A stretch of DNA of 64,000 bases from Arachnia propionica (GTDB taxonomy: Bacteria; Actinomycetota; Actinomycetes; Propionibacteriales; Propionibacteriaceae). The stretch spans positions 1 to 64,000 of the forward strand of contig NZ_RQYT01000013.1 in assembly GCF_003932785.1 (NCBI RefSeq), read 5' to 3'. Each line of letters starts with the position of its first letter. Positions within the stretch are counted from its first letter, which is position 1. Both the position numbers and the translations under genes were made by a program. The notes beneath the pieces are model-generated. The model was not told the DNA's origin. It was given only the letters and a program-made list of their open reading frames with translations, and did no database searches. Positions 16,934 through 26,429 of the stretch are shown one piece after another.

Positions 16934-17985
16934 CGGACCAGCTCGACGAGTTCCCGGATCCGTCCCGACTCCGACAGCGGACTGACGAGGGTGGCCGTCG
17001 GGGTGTGGACCACCAGCACCCCGGACAACCCGAGCGTGGCGACGACATGTCCCTCACCGGCCGTGTTGACCAGGACACACCCCTTCGAGTCGAGACTGAC
17101 GGTGACACCCTCACGACGGTTGCCGTCATCGTCGAGCGCGAACTGAGCCGCCAGGTTCTGGTGGCTGCCGACATCGGCCCAGTCGACGTCGAGGGGCACG
17201 GCGAGCACCTCGGCGTCCACGGCTCCGCGGGATGCAGGCTGCATGACGGCGTAGTCGACCGAGATCTTGTGCAGGGTGGGGAACACCTCGTCGAGGAGTT
17301 CGGGCTGCGACGCGATGCGTCGCACCCGTTCAGCGGTCTCCGGTTCGAGCGAATCCAGCAGGTCGAGCAGCAGCCCGGCCCGCCAGACGAACATCCCGGC
17401 ATTCCACCAGTAGCGCCCGGAGGCGAGGTACTGCTCGGCCGTCGCCCGGTCCGGCTTCTCCCGGAACTCGATGACCCGGCAGGCCCCGGGCAGGCCGGGA
17501 AGGTCCTCACCACGGTGCAGGTAGCCGAAGCCCGTGTTCGGTTCCGTCGGGACGACGCCCATCGTGACGAGCCCGCGCGGCCTGGCCTCGGCCACCTCGA
17601 AGGCCCGCTCCAGCGCCGCCCGGAAGTCGGCGACGGGTTCGATGATGTGGTCCGCGCTCAGCATCGCGACGACCGCGTCCGGGTCCCGTTGGGCTAGAAC
17701 GGCCGCCGACCAGGCGACCGCGCCCAGGGAGTCCCGCCCCACGGGCTCCCCCAGCACGTTCGACGCGGGGAGTTCCGGCAGCTGCCGGGCGACGACGTCG
17801 ATGTAGTCGCGGGAGGTGCACACGAGGATCGCCTCGTCGGGCACCACCCCACGGATCCGTTCGAAGGCCAGCCGAAGCAGGCTCCTGCCGTCGAAGAGTT
17901 CCAAGAGCTGTTTCGGTGCACCCTGCCGTGACAACGGCCACAGCCTCGTCCCGGACCCCCCTGCCATGACCACCGCGTATCGCAT
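16906..17985 (-). CDS. manC: Mannose-1-phosphate guanylyltransferase
   Basis: A 359-residue nucleotidyltransferase that makes GDP-mannose from GTP and mannose-1-P. The signature is RYAVVMAGGSGTRLWPLSRQGAPKQLL at the N-terminus (GGSGTRLWP loop binds the nucleotide); SADHIIEPVADF and NTGFGYLHRGE follow, with FREKPDRATAEQYL. The start at 17985 is chosen because MAGG should be within ~10 residues of the start and a TATCGT box ends 6 bases before it. It works with ManB (4621-5988) to feed GDP-mannose to mannosyltransferases such as the GT4 enzyme at 47086. Confidence 0.92.
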   Translation of the reverse strand: MRYAVVMAGGSGTRLWPLSRQGAPKQLLELFDGRSLLRLAFERIRGVVPDEAILVCTSRDYIDVVARQLPELPASNVLGEPVGRDSLGAVAWSAAVLAQRDPDAVVAMLSADHIIEPVADFRAALERAFEVAEARPRGLVTMGVVPTEPNTGFGYLHRGEDLPGLPGACRVIEFREKPDRATAEQYLASGRYWWNAGMFVWRAGLLLDLLDSLEPETAERVRRIASQPELLDEVFPTLHKISVDYAVMQPASRGAVDAEVLAVPLDVDWADVGSHQNLAAQFALDDDGNRREGVTVSLDSKGCVLVNTAGEGHVVATLGLSGVLVVHTPTATLVSPLSESGRIRELVELVRQECGAEFA

Positions 17986-17991
17986 GGCGAC

Positions 17992-17997
17992 ACGATA
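17992..17997 (-). promoter_or_regulatory. -10 box of manC (leaderless)
   Basis: TATCGT on the minus strand with six bases to the ATG at 17985. Confidence 0.5.
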
Positions 17998-18093
17998 GGC
18001 AGCCCGTCGGAGCCGGTGCAATCATCACGCCCGCACTCGGCCGAAGCGACGACGCAGGATCCTCGCCGATGCACCTGGCGACGAACCGGGCAG

Positions 18094-18099
18094 TAGATT
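18094..18099 (+). promoter_or_regulatory. -10 box of TIGR03089 gene (leaderless)
   Basis: TAGATT, then six bases and the ATG at 18106. Confidence 0.5.
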
Positions 18100-18105
18100 C
18101 GCACC

Positions 18106-18759
18106 ATGCTGTTCGCCGACGCCCTGAGGGCCCTGCCCGCCTCCCATCCCCTCCTCGTCCACTACGACGAGGAGGCCGCCTCCCGGGTGGAGCTGTCGGC
18201 CGTGACCTTCAGGAACTGGGTGGACAAGACGGCCAACCTCATGGACGGGCTCGGCATCGGCCCCGGGGACGAGGTGCAGGTCGAGCTGGCCGCCACCCAT
18301 CCCGGCCACTGGGCGACATGGGTCGTCTGCGCGGCGGTGTGGCAGCGCGGGGCTGCGATCTCGTCGCGCCCCGGGGACCTGGCCGTGGTGGCCTCCGACA
18401 GCGCCACCCGGGGGCCGCAGACCGTGGTGTGCTCCCTGCACCCGCTGGGGTTGCGCCTCCCGGAGCCCCCGCCCGGAACGGTTGATCTCGCCGATGCGCT
18501 GGGGGAACCGGATCTCCACCTGGCCGAACCCCTCACCGGGGACATGCCGGCCTGGGACGACCTCGACCACCGGCAGGTCGCCGAGGTGCCGCCACGCTCG
18601 TCGAGGAGCGTGTTCCACGACCCGCAAGGGGGATGGGAGGGCATCGCCCAGCTCCTCGTGGCCCCGGTGCTCGGGGGTGGCGGCACCGTCTCCGTGACGG
18701 GAGGCGACGCAACACGGGCACGCCACATCGCGGCCCAGGAGCGGGGCGTCCTCGTCTAG
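18106..18759 (+). CDS. TIGR03089 family protein
   Basis: A 217-residue protein of the actinobacterial TIGR03089 family (Rv3268 position). It resembles only the N-terminal part of AMP-binding enzymes: TFRNWVDKTANLMDGLGIGPGDEVQVELAATHPGHWATW. The P-loop and adenylation core of complete enzymes are not present, so acyl-adenylate chemistry is unlikely. Role unknown, but the gene is constantly linked to LCP and GDP-mannose genes. Its TAG stop shares the palindrome CTAG with the stop of the convergent glycosyltransferase. Confidence 0.8.
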   Translation: MLFADALRALPASHPLLVHYDEEAASRVELSAVTFRNWVDKTANLMDGLGIGPGDEVQVELAATHPGHWATWVVCAAVWQRGAAISSRPGDLAVVASDSATRGPQTVVCSLHPLGLRLPEPPPGTVDLADALGEPDLHLAEPLTGDMPAWDDLDHRQVAEVPPRSSRSVFHDPQGGWEGIAQLLVAPVLGGGGTVSVTGGDATRARHIAAQERGVLV

Positions 18760-19739
18760 TCCGGCAGGCCGCGGAGGAAGCCGAGCCCCCAGGCCATGTG
18801 CATGGTCGCGAGCACCAGGGGGAGCCTGAGCCGCGCCGCGATCCCGTCGGTGGGGATCGTGGCGGTGGCGGCTGCCAGGAAGAGCAGGTAGAGCACGGGG
18901 GCCGCGAATCCCAGGAGCAGCAGGGGCCACTGCAGCACCAGCCCGAGGACACCGACCAGGAGCCCGAGCACGGAGGCCAGGACCACCACCGGCGGGGCGA
19001 GGTAACGCGGCGACGCGGTCTCCGGGTGACGACGGATCACCTCGCGCCGCCACTGCCCGGTGCGGAAGAACTGGCTGGCCAGCGCCCTGAGCGAGGAACG
19101 GGGCCGGTAGACGACCCGGAGCTCCGGCGAGTAGAACACGAGCAGGCCCGCGCCTCGCAGCCGATGGTTGAGTTCCCAGTCCTGGGCCCGGTGCAGGCCC
19201 TCGTCGAAGCCACCGACCTGCTCGAGCGCGTCGCGCCGGAACACCCCGAGGAACACCGTCTCGGCGGGGCCGGCCGGGGTGTCGGCGAGATGGAAGCCGC
19301 CCCCACCCAGCCCCATCGGCGAGTTGTAGGCGGCCGCGACCGCCTGCTCGAAGGGTGTGGTCCCCCGGGCCTCCATCCGCCCACCGACGTTGGCGGCCCC
19401 GGTCTCGTCGAGGAGCCGCACCGCGGTGGCGATGTAGCCGTCGCAGAGTTCTGCGTGTCCGTCGACCCGAACGATGACGTCGTGGCGTGCCGCCGTGAAC
19501 GCGACGTTGAGCCCCGCCGGGGTCGCGCCCGAGGGGTTGTCCACCACGGTGACCCGGGGATCCTCGGCGGCGAGGCGGTCCGCGATCTCCCTCGTGCGGT
19601 CCCGGGAGGGCCCCACGGCGAGTACCACCTCCATGCCCGGCTCGTATCCCTGGTCGAGCACACGACGCACGGCCGCCTCGAGATGCCGCTCCTCGTTGAG
19701 GACGGGCATGATGACGCTGACAGGGGGTTGCGGGTTCAC
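18756..19739 (-). CDS. Glycosyltransferase family 2, ExoA-like
   Basis: A 327-residue membrane-bound GT2 enzyme. The N-terminus VSVIMPVLNEERHLEAAVRRVL and the acidic pair in VIVRVDGHAEL bind the nucleotide sugar; HRAQDWELNHRLRGAG carries the acceptor-side acidic motif; two to three hydrophobic segments close the C-terminus (from ~residue 245). Close in layout to succinoglycan-type ExoA transferases. GTG at 19739, five bases after the LCP stop, so it is co-transcribed with the LCP ligase; likely builds a surface glycan that LCP attaches to peptidoglycan. Confidence 0.85.
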   Translation of the reverse strand: MNPQPPVSVIMPVLNEERHLEAAVRRVLDQGYEPGMEVVLAVGPSRDRTREIADRLAAEDPRVTVVDNPSGATPAGLNVAFTAARHDVIVRVDGHAELCDGYIATAVRLLDETGAANVGGRMEARGTTPFEQAVAAAYNSPMGLGGGGFHLADTPAGPAETVFLGVFRRDALEQVGGFDEGLHRAQDWELNHRLRGAGLLVFYSPELRVVYRPRSSLRALASQFFRTGQWRREVIRRHPETASPRYLAPPVVVLASVLGLLVGVLGLVLQWPLLLLGFAAPVLYLLFLAAATATIPTDGIAARLRLPLVLATMHMAWGLGFLRGLPD

Positions 19740-19744
19740 GGGCC

Positions 19745-21169
19745 TCAACTTACCCGGCAGATCGGGACCTCGGCCTCCGGGGAGTCGCTGCTCGACTCGG
19801 GGGCGACCGACGGGGCCGGCTCGGCCGTCGCCGCGGGTTGGGTCGGGGCGGTCTCCGCCGTGGGCGTGGCCGGGGTCGGTGTCGCCGTCGCGTGGTCGAG
19901 CGCCTCGGAGGCCGCGATGGTCTCCTTCACCGTGGCCCGGATGAGTTCGAGGTCGGGGCGGGCGGTGTCGATGAGCGGGGGCGAGAAGTTGACGGACTCG
20001 ATGGGCAGTTCCCGACCCCTGAGCGCCAGGTCGACGAGTTCGGGCAGCTGTCCCGGCCCCACATCGGTACGGACGATGTCCTTGCCCGCCTCCGCGAGGT
20101 CGAGGAAGCGGGTGGCCACCGTGAGGGGATCCAGCTGCTTCGACATGGCCGCCATGACGCATTTCTGGCGGATCATCCGCTCGTAGTCGTCGGACCCCTC
20201 CCGGGAACGGGCGAACCACAACGCGTGGTAGCCGTCGAGGTGGACCCCGGGACCCGGCTCGATGTAACCGGAGATCTCCGAGCTGCCCCCACCGATGGGC
20301 ACCCGACGGCCGACGTCGAGACGGATCCCACCCATCACGTCGATGAGGCTCTGGAACCCAGCGATGTCGATCATGGCGTAGTAGTTGACGTCCAATCCGA
20401 GCGTCTCCTCCACCGCCTCGGTGAGGGCGACCATCCCGGCATCCTGGCCGGGGTAAAGATCGGCGTGCTCAAGGCCGAGGGCGTGGATGCCGTTGAGCAT
20501 GCACCCCCCGTCGTCACAGCGGTAGCCGTCCGGGTAGAGCTGCCGGAGGGGCGAGTCCTTCGGGAAGGGCACCCGCGCGAGGTTGCGCGGCAGGCCGAGG
20601 ATGACGGTGCGGCCCGTCGCGGCGTCGATGGAGGCCACGTTGATGGAGTCGGGCCGCAGCCCCTCGCGCCCCTCGGCCGCATCCACCCCCAGCAGGAGCA
20701 CGTTGTAGCGCCCCGCCTTCGCCTCGGTCTCTCCCCCGCCCTGCAGCACCGTCGCGACATGTCCGGTGGCGGCGAGCACGTTCGAGACCAGGGCGGTGGC
20801 CACGGTGGCCGCGGCGACGAGCACCAGGCAGCACAGGCTCAGCCACAGTCGGGATCGACGCGGCAGCGACGGCGGCTGCGCCAGGCGCCAGGCGTCCACG
20901 AGCAGCACCACCCACCCGACGAGCAGGGTCCAGGCGACGAAGCGCAGGAAGTTGGTCATGGGGCCGCCCACGAGCAGCGACAGCGTGGGTCCCGGGAACA
21001 CCAGGAACCCGAGCCCGGTCAGCGCCGCGAGCCCGACGAGGGCCAGCACCGTCCTCATCGCGGCCCGACCCACCGCCCGGTTGCCCGCCAACCACTGGGC
21101 GGAGCCGGGCAGGATCGCGGACAGGATGACGAGGCTGAAGGCCCTGCGGATTCGCACGGAGACGGGCAC
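19745..21169 (-). CDS. LytR-CpsA-Psr (LCP) family ligase with four N-terminal membrane segments
   Basis: A 474-residue protein. Several hydrophobic segments (to ~residue 135) precede the LCP catalytic domain: NVLLLGVDAAEGREGLRPDSINVASIDAATGRTVILGLPRNLARVPFP (Asp/Arg lipid-phosphate ligands) and GYHALWFARSREGSDDYERMIRQKCVM. LCP enzymes transfer lipid-linked glycans to peptidoglycan. The C-terminal 60 residues are a Thr/Pro/Ala linker. GTG start with AGGAGG upstream. Followed by the GT2 gene in the same operon and divergent from a second LCP gene. Confidence 0.88.
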   Translation of the reverse strand: MPVSVRIRRAFSLVILSAILPGSAQWLAGNRAVGRAAMRTVLALVGLAALTGLGFLVFPGPTLSLLVGGPMTNFLRFVAWTLLVGWVVLLVDAWRLAQPPSLPRRSRLWLSLCCLVLVAAATVATALVSNVLAATGHVATVLQGGGETEAKAGRYNVLLLGVDAAEGREGLRPDSINVASIDAATGRTVILGLPRNLARVPFPKDSPLRQLYPDGYRCDDGGCMLNGIHALGLEHADLYPGQDAGMVALTEAVEETLGLDVNYYAMIDIAGFQSLIDVMGGIRLDVGRRVPIGGGSSEISGYIEPGPGVHLDGYHALWFARSREGSDDYERMIRQKCVMAAMSKQLDPLTVATRFLDLAEAGKDIVRTDVGPGQLPELVDLALRGRELPIESVNFSPPLIDTARPDLELIRATVKETIAASEALDHATATPTPATPTAETAPTQPAATAEPAPSVAPESSSDSPEAEVPICRVS

Positions 21170-21307
21170 GACACCTCCTGGGGGTTGGGGAGGGACGGAT
21201 CGGGGGTGACCGTCACCAGTCGCTGTTCCCTCCTAGCCTGAACCCCCGGGCGGGGTCAACGGAGCAGCCACGCCGTCGTGGGCCGGATTCCTGTGGGCGC
21301 GCTTCGG

Positions 21308-21313
21308 TACTCT
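21308..21313 (+). promoter_or_regulatory. -10 box of second LCP gene (leaderless)
   Basis: TACTCT, seven bases before the ATG at 21321. Confidence 0.45.
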
Positions 21314-21320
21314 GGCTGGC

Positions 21321-22535
21321 ATGGCCGATGAGAAGCGCAACGAGGACCTGGACTGGCTGTACCGTCGGGAACCCGACCCCCAGCCGACGCGGATCCAGCA
21401 CCCGCGGGAGGCCGCGCACCTCGACGACGCACGGCGTCGGCCCGGCGGCGGTGGCGGCTATCCCGCCCCGCCCAGCCCGTACCGCACGGCCGCTCCCACC
21501 CCCGGCACCCCAGCCGCACCGCCACCGCCCCCACCGGGGATGACGCGCCCCGCGGCGCCGCCCAGGCCGCCGCGCCGACGCCCGCGGCGTCGCCTCCTCA
21601 AGGTGGTCGGTCTGCTCGTGCTGGCCTGGCTGGTCTTCATGATCGGTGTGCCGGTCCACGCCTGGATGAACGTCGCCACGATCGAGGCCACCCCCGCCGG
21701 GGACCGGCCGGCGGACCAGCCGGGGACGACGGTGCTGCTGGTCGGCTCCGACGGCCGTGACTCCCTGACCGAGCAGCAACGCGGCGAGCTGGGCACCGGC
21801 GACACCGAGGGGCGCCGTACGGACACCATGATCCTGCTGCACCAGCCCACGACGGGCGAACCCGCGATGATCTCCCTGCCCCGCGACTCCTGGGTCAACG
21901 TCCCCGGCAAGGGGGAGGCGAAACTCAACGCCGCCTACGCCTGGGGTGGGGCGCCGCTGCTCATCCAGACCATCGAGGCGAACACGGGGATCCGCATCGA
22001 CGGCTACCTGGAGATCGGCTTCCTCGGCGTCGTGGAGGCGGTCGACGCGGTGGGCGGCATCGAGGTCTGCCCGGAGCAGCCGATCCAGGACCGGGACTCC
22101 CATCTCGACCTCCCCGCCGGCTGTCAGGTGCTGGACGGCAAGACGGCGCTCGGTTACGTCCGGATGCGCAAGGCCGACCCGCTCGGTGATCTCGGGCGGA
22201 TGGCGAGACAGCGTGAGGTGATCGGCAAGGTCGCGAAGAAGGCCCTCAACCCGATGCTGCTGCTCAACCCCGTCTCCTACTGGCGGCTCAACATGGCGGC
22301 GGCCCACACCCTGGGACGCGGGAAGGACACCAGCCCGATGGCCGCGGTCGGCGGCGCGCAGGTGTTCCTCTCCGCCGCGACCGGAGCGGGGCTGTCGCTG
22401 AGCGTCCCCGTCGCCGACGCCAACGCCACCCGCGGCGACCAGAGCGTCATGCTGTGGGACCCCGAGGGCAGCCGGGAGGTCTTCGACGCCGTCATCAAGG
22501 GGGACTCCACCCCCTTGGCGAAGTACGCAAAATAG
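21321..22535 (+). CDS. LCP family ligase, single-pass
   Basis: A 404-residue protein with a ~90-residue charged, Pro-rich cytoplasmic N-terminus, one membrane helix (VVGLLVLAWLVFMIGVPVHAW) and an LCP domain: TTVLLVGSDGRDSLT, RRTDTMILLHQPTTGEPAMISLPRDSWV and LGYVRMRKADPLGDLGRMARQREV. These hold the expected Asp/Arg lipid-pyrophosphate ligands. With the divergent LCP it gives two glycan-to-peptidoglycan ligases side by side. Starts at 21321 after a leaderless -10 box. Confidence 0.9.
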   Translation: MADEKRNEDLDWLYRREPDPQPTRIQHPREAAHLDDARRRPGGGGGYPAPPSPYRTAAPTPGTPAAPPPPPPGMTRPAAPPRPPRRRPRRRLLKVVGLLVLAWLVFMIGVPVHAWMNVATIEATPAGDRPADQPGTTVLLVGSDGRDSLTEQQRGELGTGDTEGRRTDTMILLHQPTTGEPAMISLPRDSWVNVPGKGEAKLNAAYAWGGAPLLIQTIEANTGIRIDGYLEIGFLGVVEAVDAVGGIEVCPEQPIQDRDSHLDLPAGCQVLDGKTALGYVRMRKADPLGDLGRMARQREVIGKVAKKALNPMLLLNPVSYWRLNMAAAHTLGRGKDTSPMAAVGGAQVFLSAATGAGLSLSVPVADANATRGDQSVMLWDPEGSREVFDAVIKGDSTPLAKYAK

Positions 22536-22592
22536 CCTGAACCCGCCCTCCGGTACACTCGGCTGGACGTGTCACGCATCTCGGAGGTCACG

Positions 22593-24194
22593 ATGAATCA
22601 GCCCTTCAACCCGAACGGCCCACAGGGCCCCGGCCAGCCCCAGTGGCAGGGTCAGCAGCCCATGCCCGGTCAGCAGCCCATGCCGGGTCAGCAGCCCCCG
22701 GTTCAGGGTCAGCAGCCCTGGCAGGGTCAGCCCCACGCCCCGATGCCGGGGCAGCCGGCGGCCGGTCCGTACCCGGGGCAGCCGGGACCGGCTGTCAAGA
22801 AGAAGTCCAAGACGACGCTCATCGTCGCAGCCGTCCTGGCCCTCGTGCTCATCGCGGGTGGCGCCATCGCGGCGGTGACGTTGCTGAAGAAGCCCGCAAA
22901 CATCGCGGCGGCCACCGTGTTGCCGGACAACCCGCTCGCGGTGCTGAGCCTCGATCTCAACCCCGATGCGAAGGATCAGCTCGCGGTCAAGGAACTCGTC
23001 GACAAGTTCCCGTCCCTCACCGAGGGCCTCGAGATGACCGAGGGCAACTACAAGAAGGCCCTCGTCGATTTCGCCGCCCAGAACGGCTCCGGCATCGAGT
23101 GGAGCGAGGTCGAGGCGTGGCTGGGTGACTCCGTCACCGTCGGCCTCTACCCGGGTGACCCCGCCGACCCCTTCTCCCCGCAGGTGCAGATCACCGCGGT
23201 GCACCAGAAGGACGCCGCGAAGGCGGAGGAGTTCGCGAAGACCAAGGTCAGCGATCCGAGCCAGTACCGCATCGTCGACGACCATCTCGTCATCTCCTCG
23301 CAGCCCCTCCCCGACGCCGAGAGCGTGAAGAAGGCCCCGCTGTCGGAGAACGCCGGCTTCAAGGCCGACCTCGGCAAGCTCTCGGGCAGCTTCCTCGTCA
23401 CCGCGTGGGTCAATGACTCGGGCGTGACGCAGCTGGCCGAGCAGTCCGGGCAGATGGTCCCGGAGGGCACGGGTCAGATGCATTTCGCCGCGGGGCTCCG
23501 TGTCGAGGACAGCACCATCGTCCTCGACGGCGTCGGCTGGCAGTCCGAGAAGCTCCTCGAGAAGGGCGAGGCCGTCGACGACCTGGTCGGTGGTCTTCCG
23601 GGCGACGCCATGGGTGCGGTCGGCATCGGCGCCTCGGATGCCGCGATCGAACGGCTGTGGGAGCAGTTGTCGGCCCGTCCCGAGACGCAGCCTGCGCTCG
23701 AGGCCTTCGGGGTGACCTCGAAGGAGGACCTCGCGGCCCTCGTCGGCAACCAGTTCGCCCTCCACGCCCCGGGCAGCCTCGCCGACGCCATCTCCGGTTC
23801 GGCTTCGCAGGCGTCCTTCGGGATCGTCGTCAAGACCAAGGACGTCGCCAAGCACGAGGCTCTCCTGGACAAGGTGAAGGCCCAGGTCCCGCAGGGGCTC
23901 ACCTCGAAGACCGAGGGTGACAAGGTCTACACCACCTGGAACGGGTCGCCGGAGGACCTCATCAAGCCCAAGTCCCGGCTGGCCGACGACGAGACCTACA
24001 AGCGGGTCATCAAGGACGCCGGCGGCGCGACGGGCATCGTCTACGTCAACCTCGGCGACGTGCTCGAGTCGGTCCCCGGGGCCACGGAGGGTCCGCAGGG
24101 TGCCGAGATCCGCAAGCTCGACGGGCTCGGGATGGTCATGAAGCAGCTCGACGACCACTACGCCGGCTTCACCGTCCGTCTCGCCATCAAGTGA
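22593..24194 (+). CDS. DUF3352 domain protein
   Basis: A 533-residue membrane-anchored protein. The first ~65 residues are low-complexity Gln/Pro/Gly with repeats of QQPMPG, then KKKSKTTLIVAAVLALVLIAGGAIAAVTLL anchors it and a ~430-residue extracytoplasmic DUF3352 domain follows (NPLAVLSLDLNPDAKDQLAVK; GDAMGAVGIGASDAAIERLW). The ATG at 22593 is chosen because CGGAGG precedes it; a GTG 24 bases upstream is a less likely start. Function of the family is unknown. Ends before a strong terminator. Confidence 0.8.
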   Translation: MNQPFNPNGPQGPGQPQWQGQQPMPGQQPMPGQQPPVQGQQPWQGQPHAPMPGQPAAGPYPGQPGPAVKKKSKTTLIVAAVLALVLIAGGAIAAVTLLKKPANIAAATVLPDNPLAVLSLDLNPDAKDQLAVKELVDKFPSLTEGLEMTEGNYKKALVDFAAQNGSGIEWSEVEAWLGDSVTVGLYPGDPADPFSPQVQITAVHQKDAAKAEEFAKTKVSDPSQYRIVDDHLVISSQPLPDAESVKKAPLSENAGFKADLGKLSGSFLVTAWVNDSGVTQLAEQSGQMVPEGTGQMHFAAGLRVEDSTIVLDGVGWQSEKLLEKGEAVDDLVGGLPGDAMGAVGIGASDAAIERLWEQLSARPETQPALEAFGVTSKEDLAALVGNQFALHAPGSLADAISGSASQASFGIVVKTKDVAKHEALLDKVKAQVPQGLTSKTEGDKVYTTWNGSPEDLIKPKSRLADDETYKRVIKDAGGATGIVYVNLGDVLESVPGATEGPQGAEIRKLDGLGMVMKQLDDHYAGFTVRLAIK

Positions 24195-24214
24195 TCGATC
24201 GTCTCGATCGAAGT

Positions 24215-24250
24215 TGGGCCCCGACCTCACGGTCGGGGCCCAGCCTTTTC
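24215..24250 (+). terminator. Rho-independent terminator after DUF3352 gene
   Basis: 12-bp perfect stem TGGGCCCCGACC / GGTCGGGGCCCA (24215-24226, 24231-24242) with a TCAC loop, followed by GCCTTTTC. Placed 20 bases after the stop; it also separates the convergent purE. Confidence 0.85.
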
Positions 24251-24264
24251 TCCGCCCGAGGGCC

Positions 24265-24750
24265 TCATCCGTGACGGATGGTCTCCCCCTTCGCTCGGGC
24301 CATGTCCCTGAGCCCGGCCTGGAAGTCGATCATGCGCGCGGTGAGGGCCTCGTCGCCCGCCGCGAGGATCCGCACTGCGAGCAGGCCCGCGTTGCGGGCG
24401 TTGCCGATGGCCACGGTGGCGACGGGGACCCCGGCGGGCATCTGGACGATCGACAGCAGCGAGTCCATCCCGTCGAGGTACTTCAGGGGCACCGGCACCC
24501 CGATCACGGGCAGCGGGGTCAACGCGGCCAGCATGCCCGGCAGGTGGGCCGCTCCCCCGGCCCCGGCGATGATGACCCTGAAGCCGCGCTCGTGGGCGGT
24601 CCGACCGAACTCCACCATCTCCTCCGGCATGCGGTGCGCGCTCACCACGTCGGCGTGGTGGCTCACCCCGAACTCGTCGAGGGCCTCCGCCGCCGCGCGC
24701 ATCGTCGGCCAGTCGGAGTCGGATCCCATGAGGATGGCGACATCAGGCAT
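24265..24750 (-). CDS. purE: N5-carboxyaminoimidazole ribonucleotide mutase
   Basis: A 161-residue class I PurE (N5-CAIR to CAIR, purine synthesis step 6b). Visible motifs: [10 protein letters not shown] at the N-terminus, [36 protein letters not shown] and [14 protein letters not shown]. Length is standard. It overlaps the purK stop by 8 bases, giving the usual purK-purE operon; order relative to birA/accD5 follows mycobacteria. Confidence 0.95.
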   Translation of the reverse strand: MPDVAILMGSDSDWPTMRAAAEALDEFGVSHHADVVSAHRMPEEMVEFGRTAHERGFRVIIAGAGGAAHLPGMLAALTPLPVIGVPVPLKYLDGMDSLLSIVQMPAGVPVATVAIGNARNAGLLAVRILAAGDEALTARMIDFQAGLRDMARAKGETIRHG

Positions 24751-25900
24751 CGGGGTCTCCCATCAGGTAGCGGGCGGCGTGGTGGGCGCGGGCGCGGGCG
24801 CGCTCGAGGTCGGAGTCGCAGGCGGTGACGTGCCCGACCTTCCGGCCAGGGCGCACCTCCTTGCCGTACAGGTGGACCGCGATCTCCCGGTCGCGGGCGT
24901 TGACGTGTTGGAGGGCGCCGGTGAGGTCACCCTCGCCACCGCCGAGCACGTTGCTCATGACGGCGACGTCGCAGGTCATGGCGGGACTCCGCAATGGCAG
25001 GTCCAGAACCGCACGCAGATGGTTCTCGAACTGGCTCGCCCGTGCCCCGTCGATGCTCCAGTGCCCGGTGTTGTGGGGCCGCATCGCCAGTTCGTTGACG
25101 ACGATCCGTCCGTCCCTGGCGGCCATGAGCTCCACCGCCAGCACACCGATGACGTCGAGCTCGCCGGCGATCCTCAGGGCCAGTTCCTGCAGTTCGCTGG
25201 CCCGCTCAGCGGGGAGCCCCGGGGCCGGGGTGGTGGTCTCGACGCAGATGCCGTCCTGTTGCACGGTCCAGGAGACGGGATAGGCCACCGCCTGCTTCGA
25301 CGACCGGGCCACGATCACCGACAGCTCCCGTTCGAAGTCGATGAACTCCTCGGCGAGGATCACCACCTCCTCGCCCGCGGAGACGTCCGGTTTGGCGGCG
25401 AACGGCTCCCCCACCTGGTCCGGGCCGTCGATGCGCCACACCCCCTTGCCGTCGTAGCCCCCACGCGAGGTCTTCGCGATCACCGGCCACCCCTGGTCCT
25501 CGGCGAAGGCGACGAGGTCGGCCTCGGTCCGGCAGATGGCGAAACGCGGGCACGGTACCCCGAGCGCGGAGAGCCGCTCCCTCATCCTGGCCTTGTCCTG
25601 GGCGTACTCGAGGGCGTCGGGGCCCGGCCGAATCGCGACGACGTCCCACAGTGCGCGCAGGTGCGCGGTGGGGACGTGCTCGTGGTCGAAGGTGAGGACG
25701 TCGCAGGTCTCGGCGAAGGCGGCCAGCGTCGCCGCATCGGTGAAGTCCCCGACGGTGGTGAGCGGCACTACCTGCGCGGCCGAGCCCTCCGCGGCCTCCG
25801 CCAGGAGCCTCACCTCCACACCCAGACCGATGGCGGCCTGCTGCATCATGCGGGCCAGCTGCCCGCCCCCGATGATCCCGATCCGATAGCGACGATCCAC
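24743..25900 (-). CDS. purK: N5-carboxyaminoimidazole ribonucleotide synthase
   Basis: A 385-residue ATP-grasp enzyme forming N5-CAIR from AIR, bicarbonate and [24 protein letters not shown] is the N-terminal signature; [12 protein letters not shown] is the ATP-grasp loop; [16 protein letters not shown] and [29 protein letters not shown] complete the active site. GTG start at 25900 with a TAGGAT box six bases upstream. Confidence 0.95.
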   Translation of the reverse strand: MDRRYRIGIIGGGQLARMMQQAAIGLGVEVRLLAEAAEGSAAQVVPLTTVGDFTDAATLAAFAETCDVLTFDHEHVPTAHLRALWDVVAIRPGPDALEYAQDKARMRERLSALGVPCPRFAICRTEADLVAFAEDQGWPVIAKTSRGGYDGKGVWRIDGPDQVGEPFAAKPDVSAGEEVVILAEEFIDFERELSVIVARSSKQAVAYPVSWTVQQDGICVETTTPAPGLPAERASELQELALRIAGELDVIGVLAVELMAARDGRIVVNELAMRPHNTGHWSIDGARASQFENHLRAVLDLPLRSPAMTCDVAVMSNVLGGGEGDLTGALQHVNARDREIAVHLYGKEVRPGRKVGHVTACDSDLERARARAHHAARYLMGDPDA

Positions 25901-25906
25901 GCGGGG

Positions 25907-25912
25907 ATCCTA
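25907..25912 (-). promoter_or_regulatory. -10 box of purK (leaderless)
   Basis: TAGGAT on the minus strand, six bases before the GTG at 25900; it overlaps the end of the PH-protein gene. Confidence 0.45.
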
Positions 25913-26404
25913 TTCCGGATCCGGCTGCCCGTCGAAGAGGAGGTCCGCGATGATGGTGTTGACCCGCTCCACCCCGGGCACGTCGGGCAGCGACAGCGGC
26001 TCGTCGGCCGCCGTCTCCAGCACGAGCGTGCCGCAGCCGAGCATCCGGTCGGTGACGGAACGCTCGTAGGTGACGTTGTTGATGCTGCGCAGCGGCAGGT
26101 CATGGCCGGTCTTGTTGAGGATGCCGTGCCGGGTGATGATCCGACGATTGGTGACCGTGTAGGTGGAGGTCCGCCACCTGAGGAACGGGACGATCACCAT
26201 CGCGATGACGACGATGAGGAACAGCGCGATGAGACCGTAGGTGCTCCAGGGGCGCCAGTCGGCGGGCAGCCACGCGAGGAGGACCCCGAACACCGCGGCG
26301 GAGGCGAACAACGCCATCAGGGGCCAGAACAGGGCCTTGAGGTGCGTACGCAGGTGGAGAACGACTTGCTCGTCCCGGGCCAGGAGGTCGTGCTTCAACG
26401 CCAT
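25910..26404 (-). CDS. Membrane PH-domain protein
   Basis: A 164-residue protein with two adjacent hydrophobic segments (FWPLMALFASAAVFGVLLAWL; YGLIALFLIVVIAMVIV) followed by a bacterial PH (bPH2) domain: STYTVTNRRIITRHGILNKTGHDLPLRSINNVTYERSVTDRMLGCG. It occupies the place of the Rv3278c-type gene between purK and birA. Role unknown. The stop overlaps the purK promoter region. Confidence 0.85.
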   Translation of the reverse strand: MALKHDLLARDEQVVLHLRTHLKALFWPLMALFASAAVFGVLLAWLPADWRPWSTYGLIALFLIVVIAMVIVPFLRWRTSTYTVTNRRIITRHGILNKTGHDLPLRSINNVTYERSVTDRMLGCGTLVLETAADEPLSLPDVPGVERVNTIIADLLFDGQPDPE

Positions 26405-26429
26405 GTCCTCAGTCTCGCACGTCGCGGCG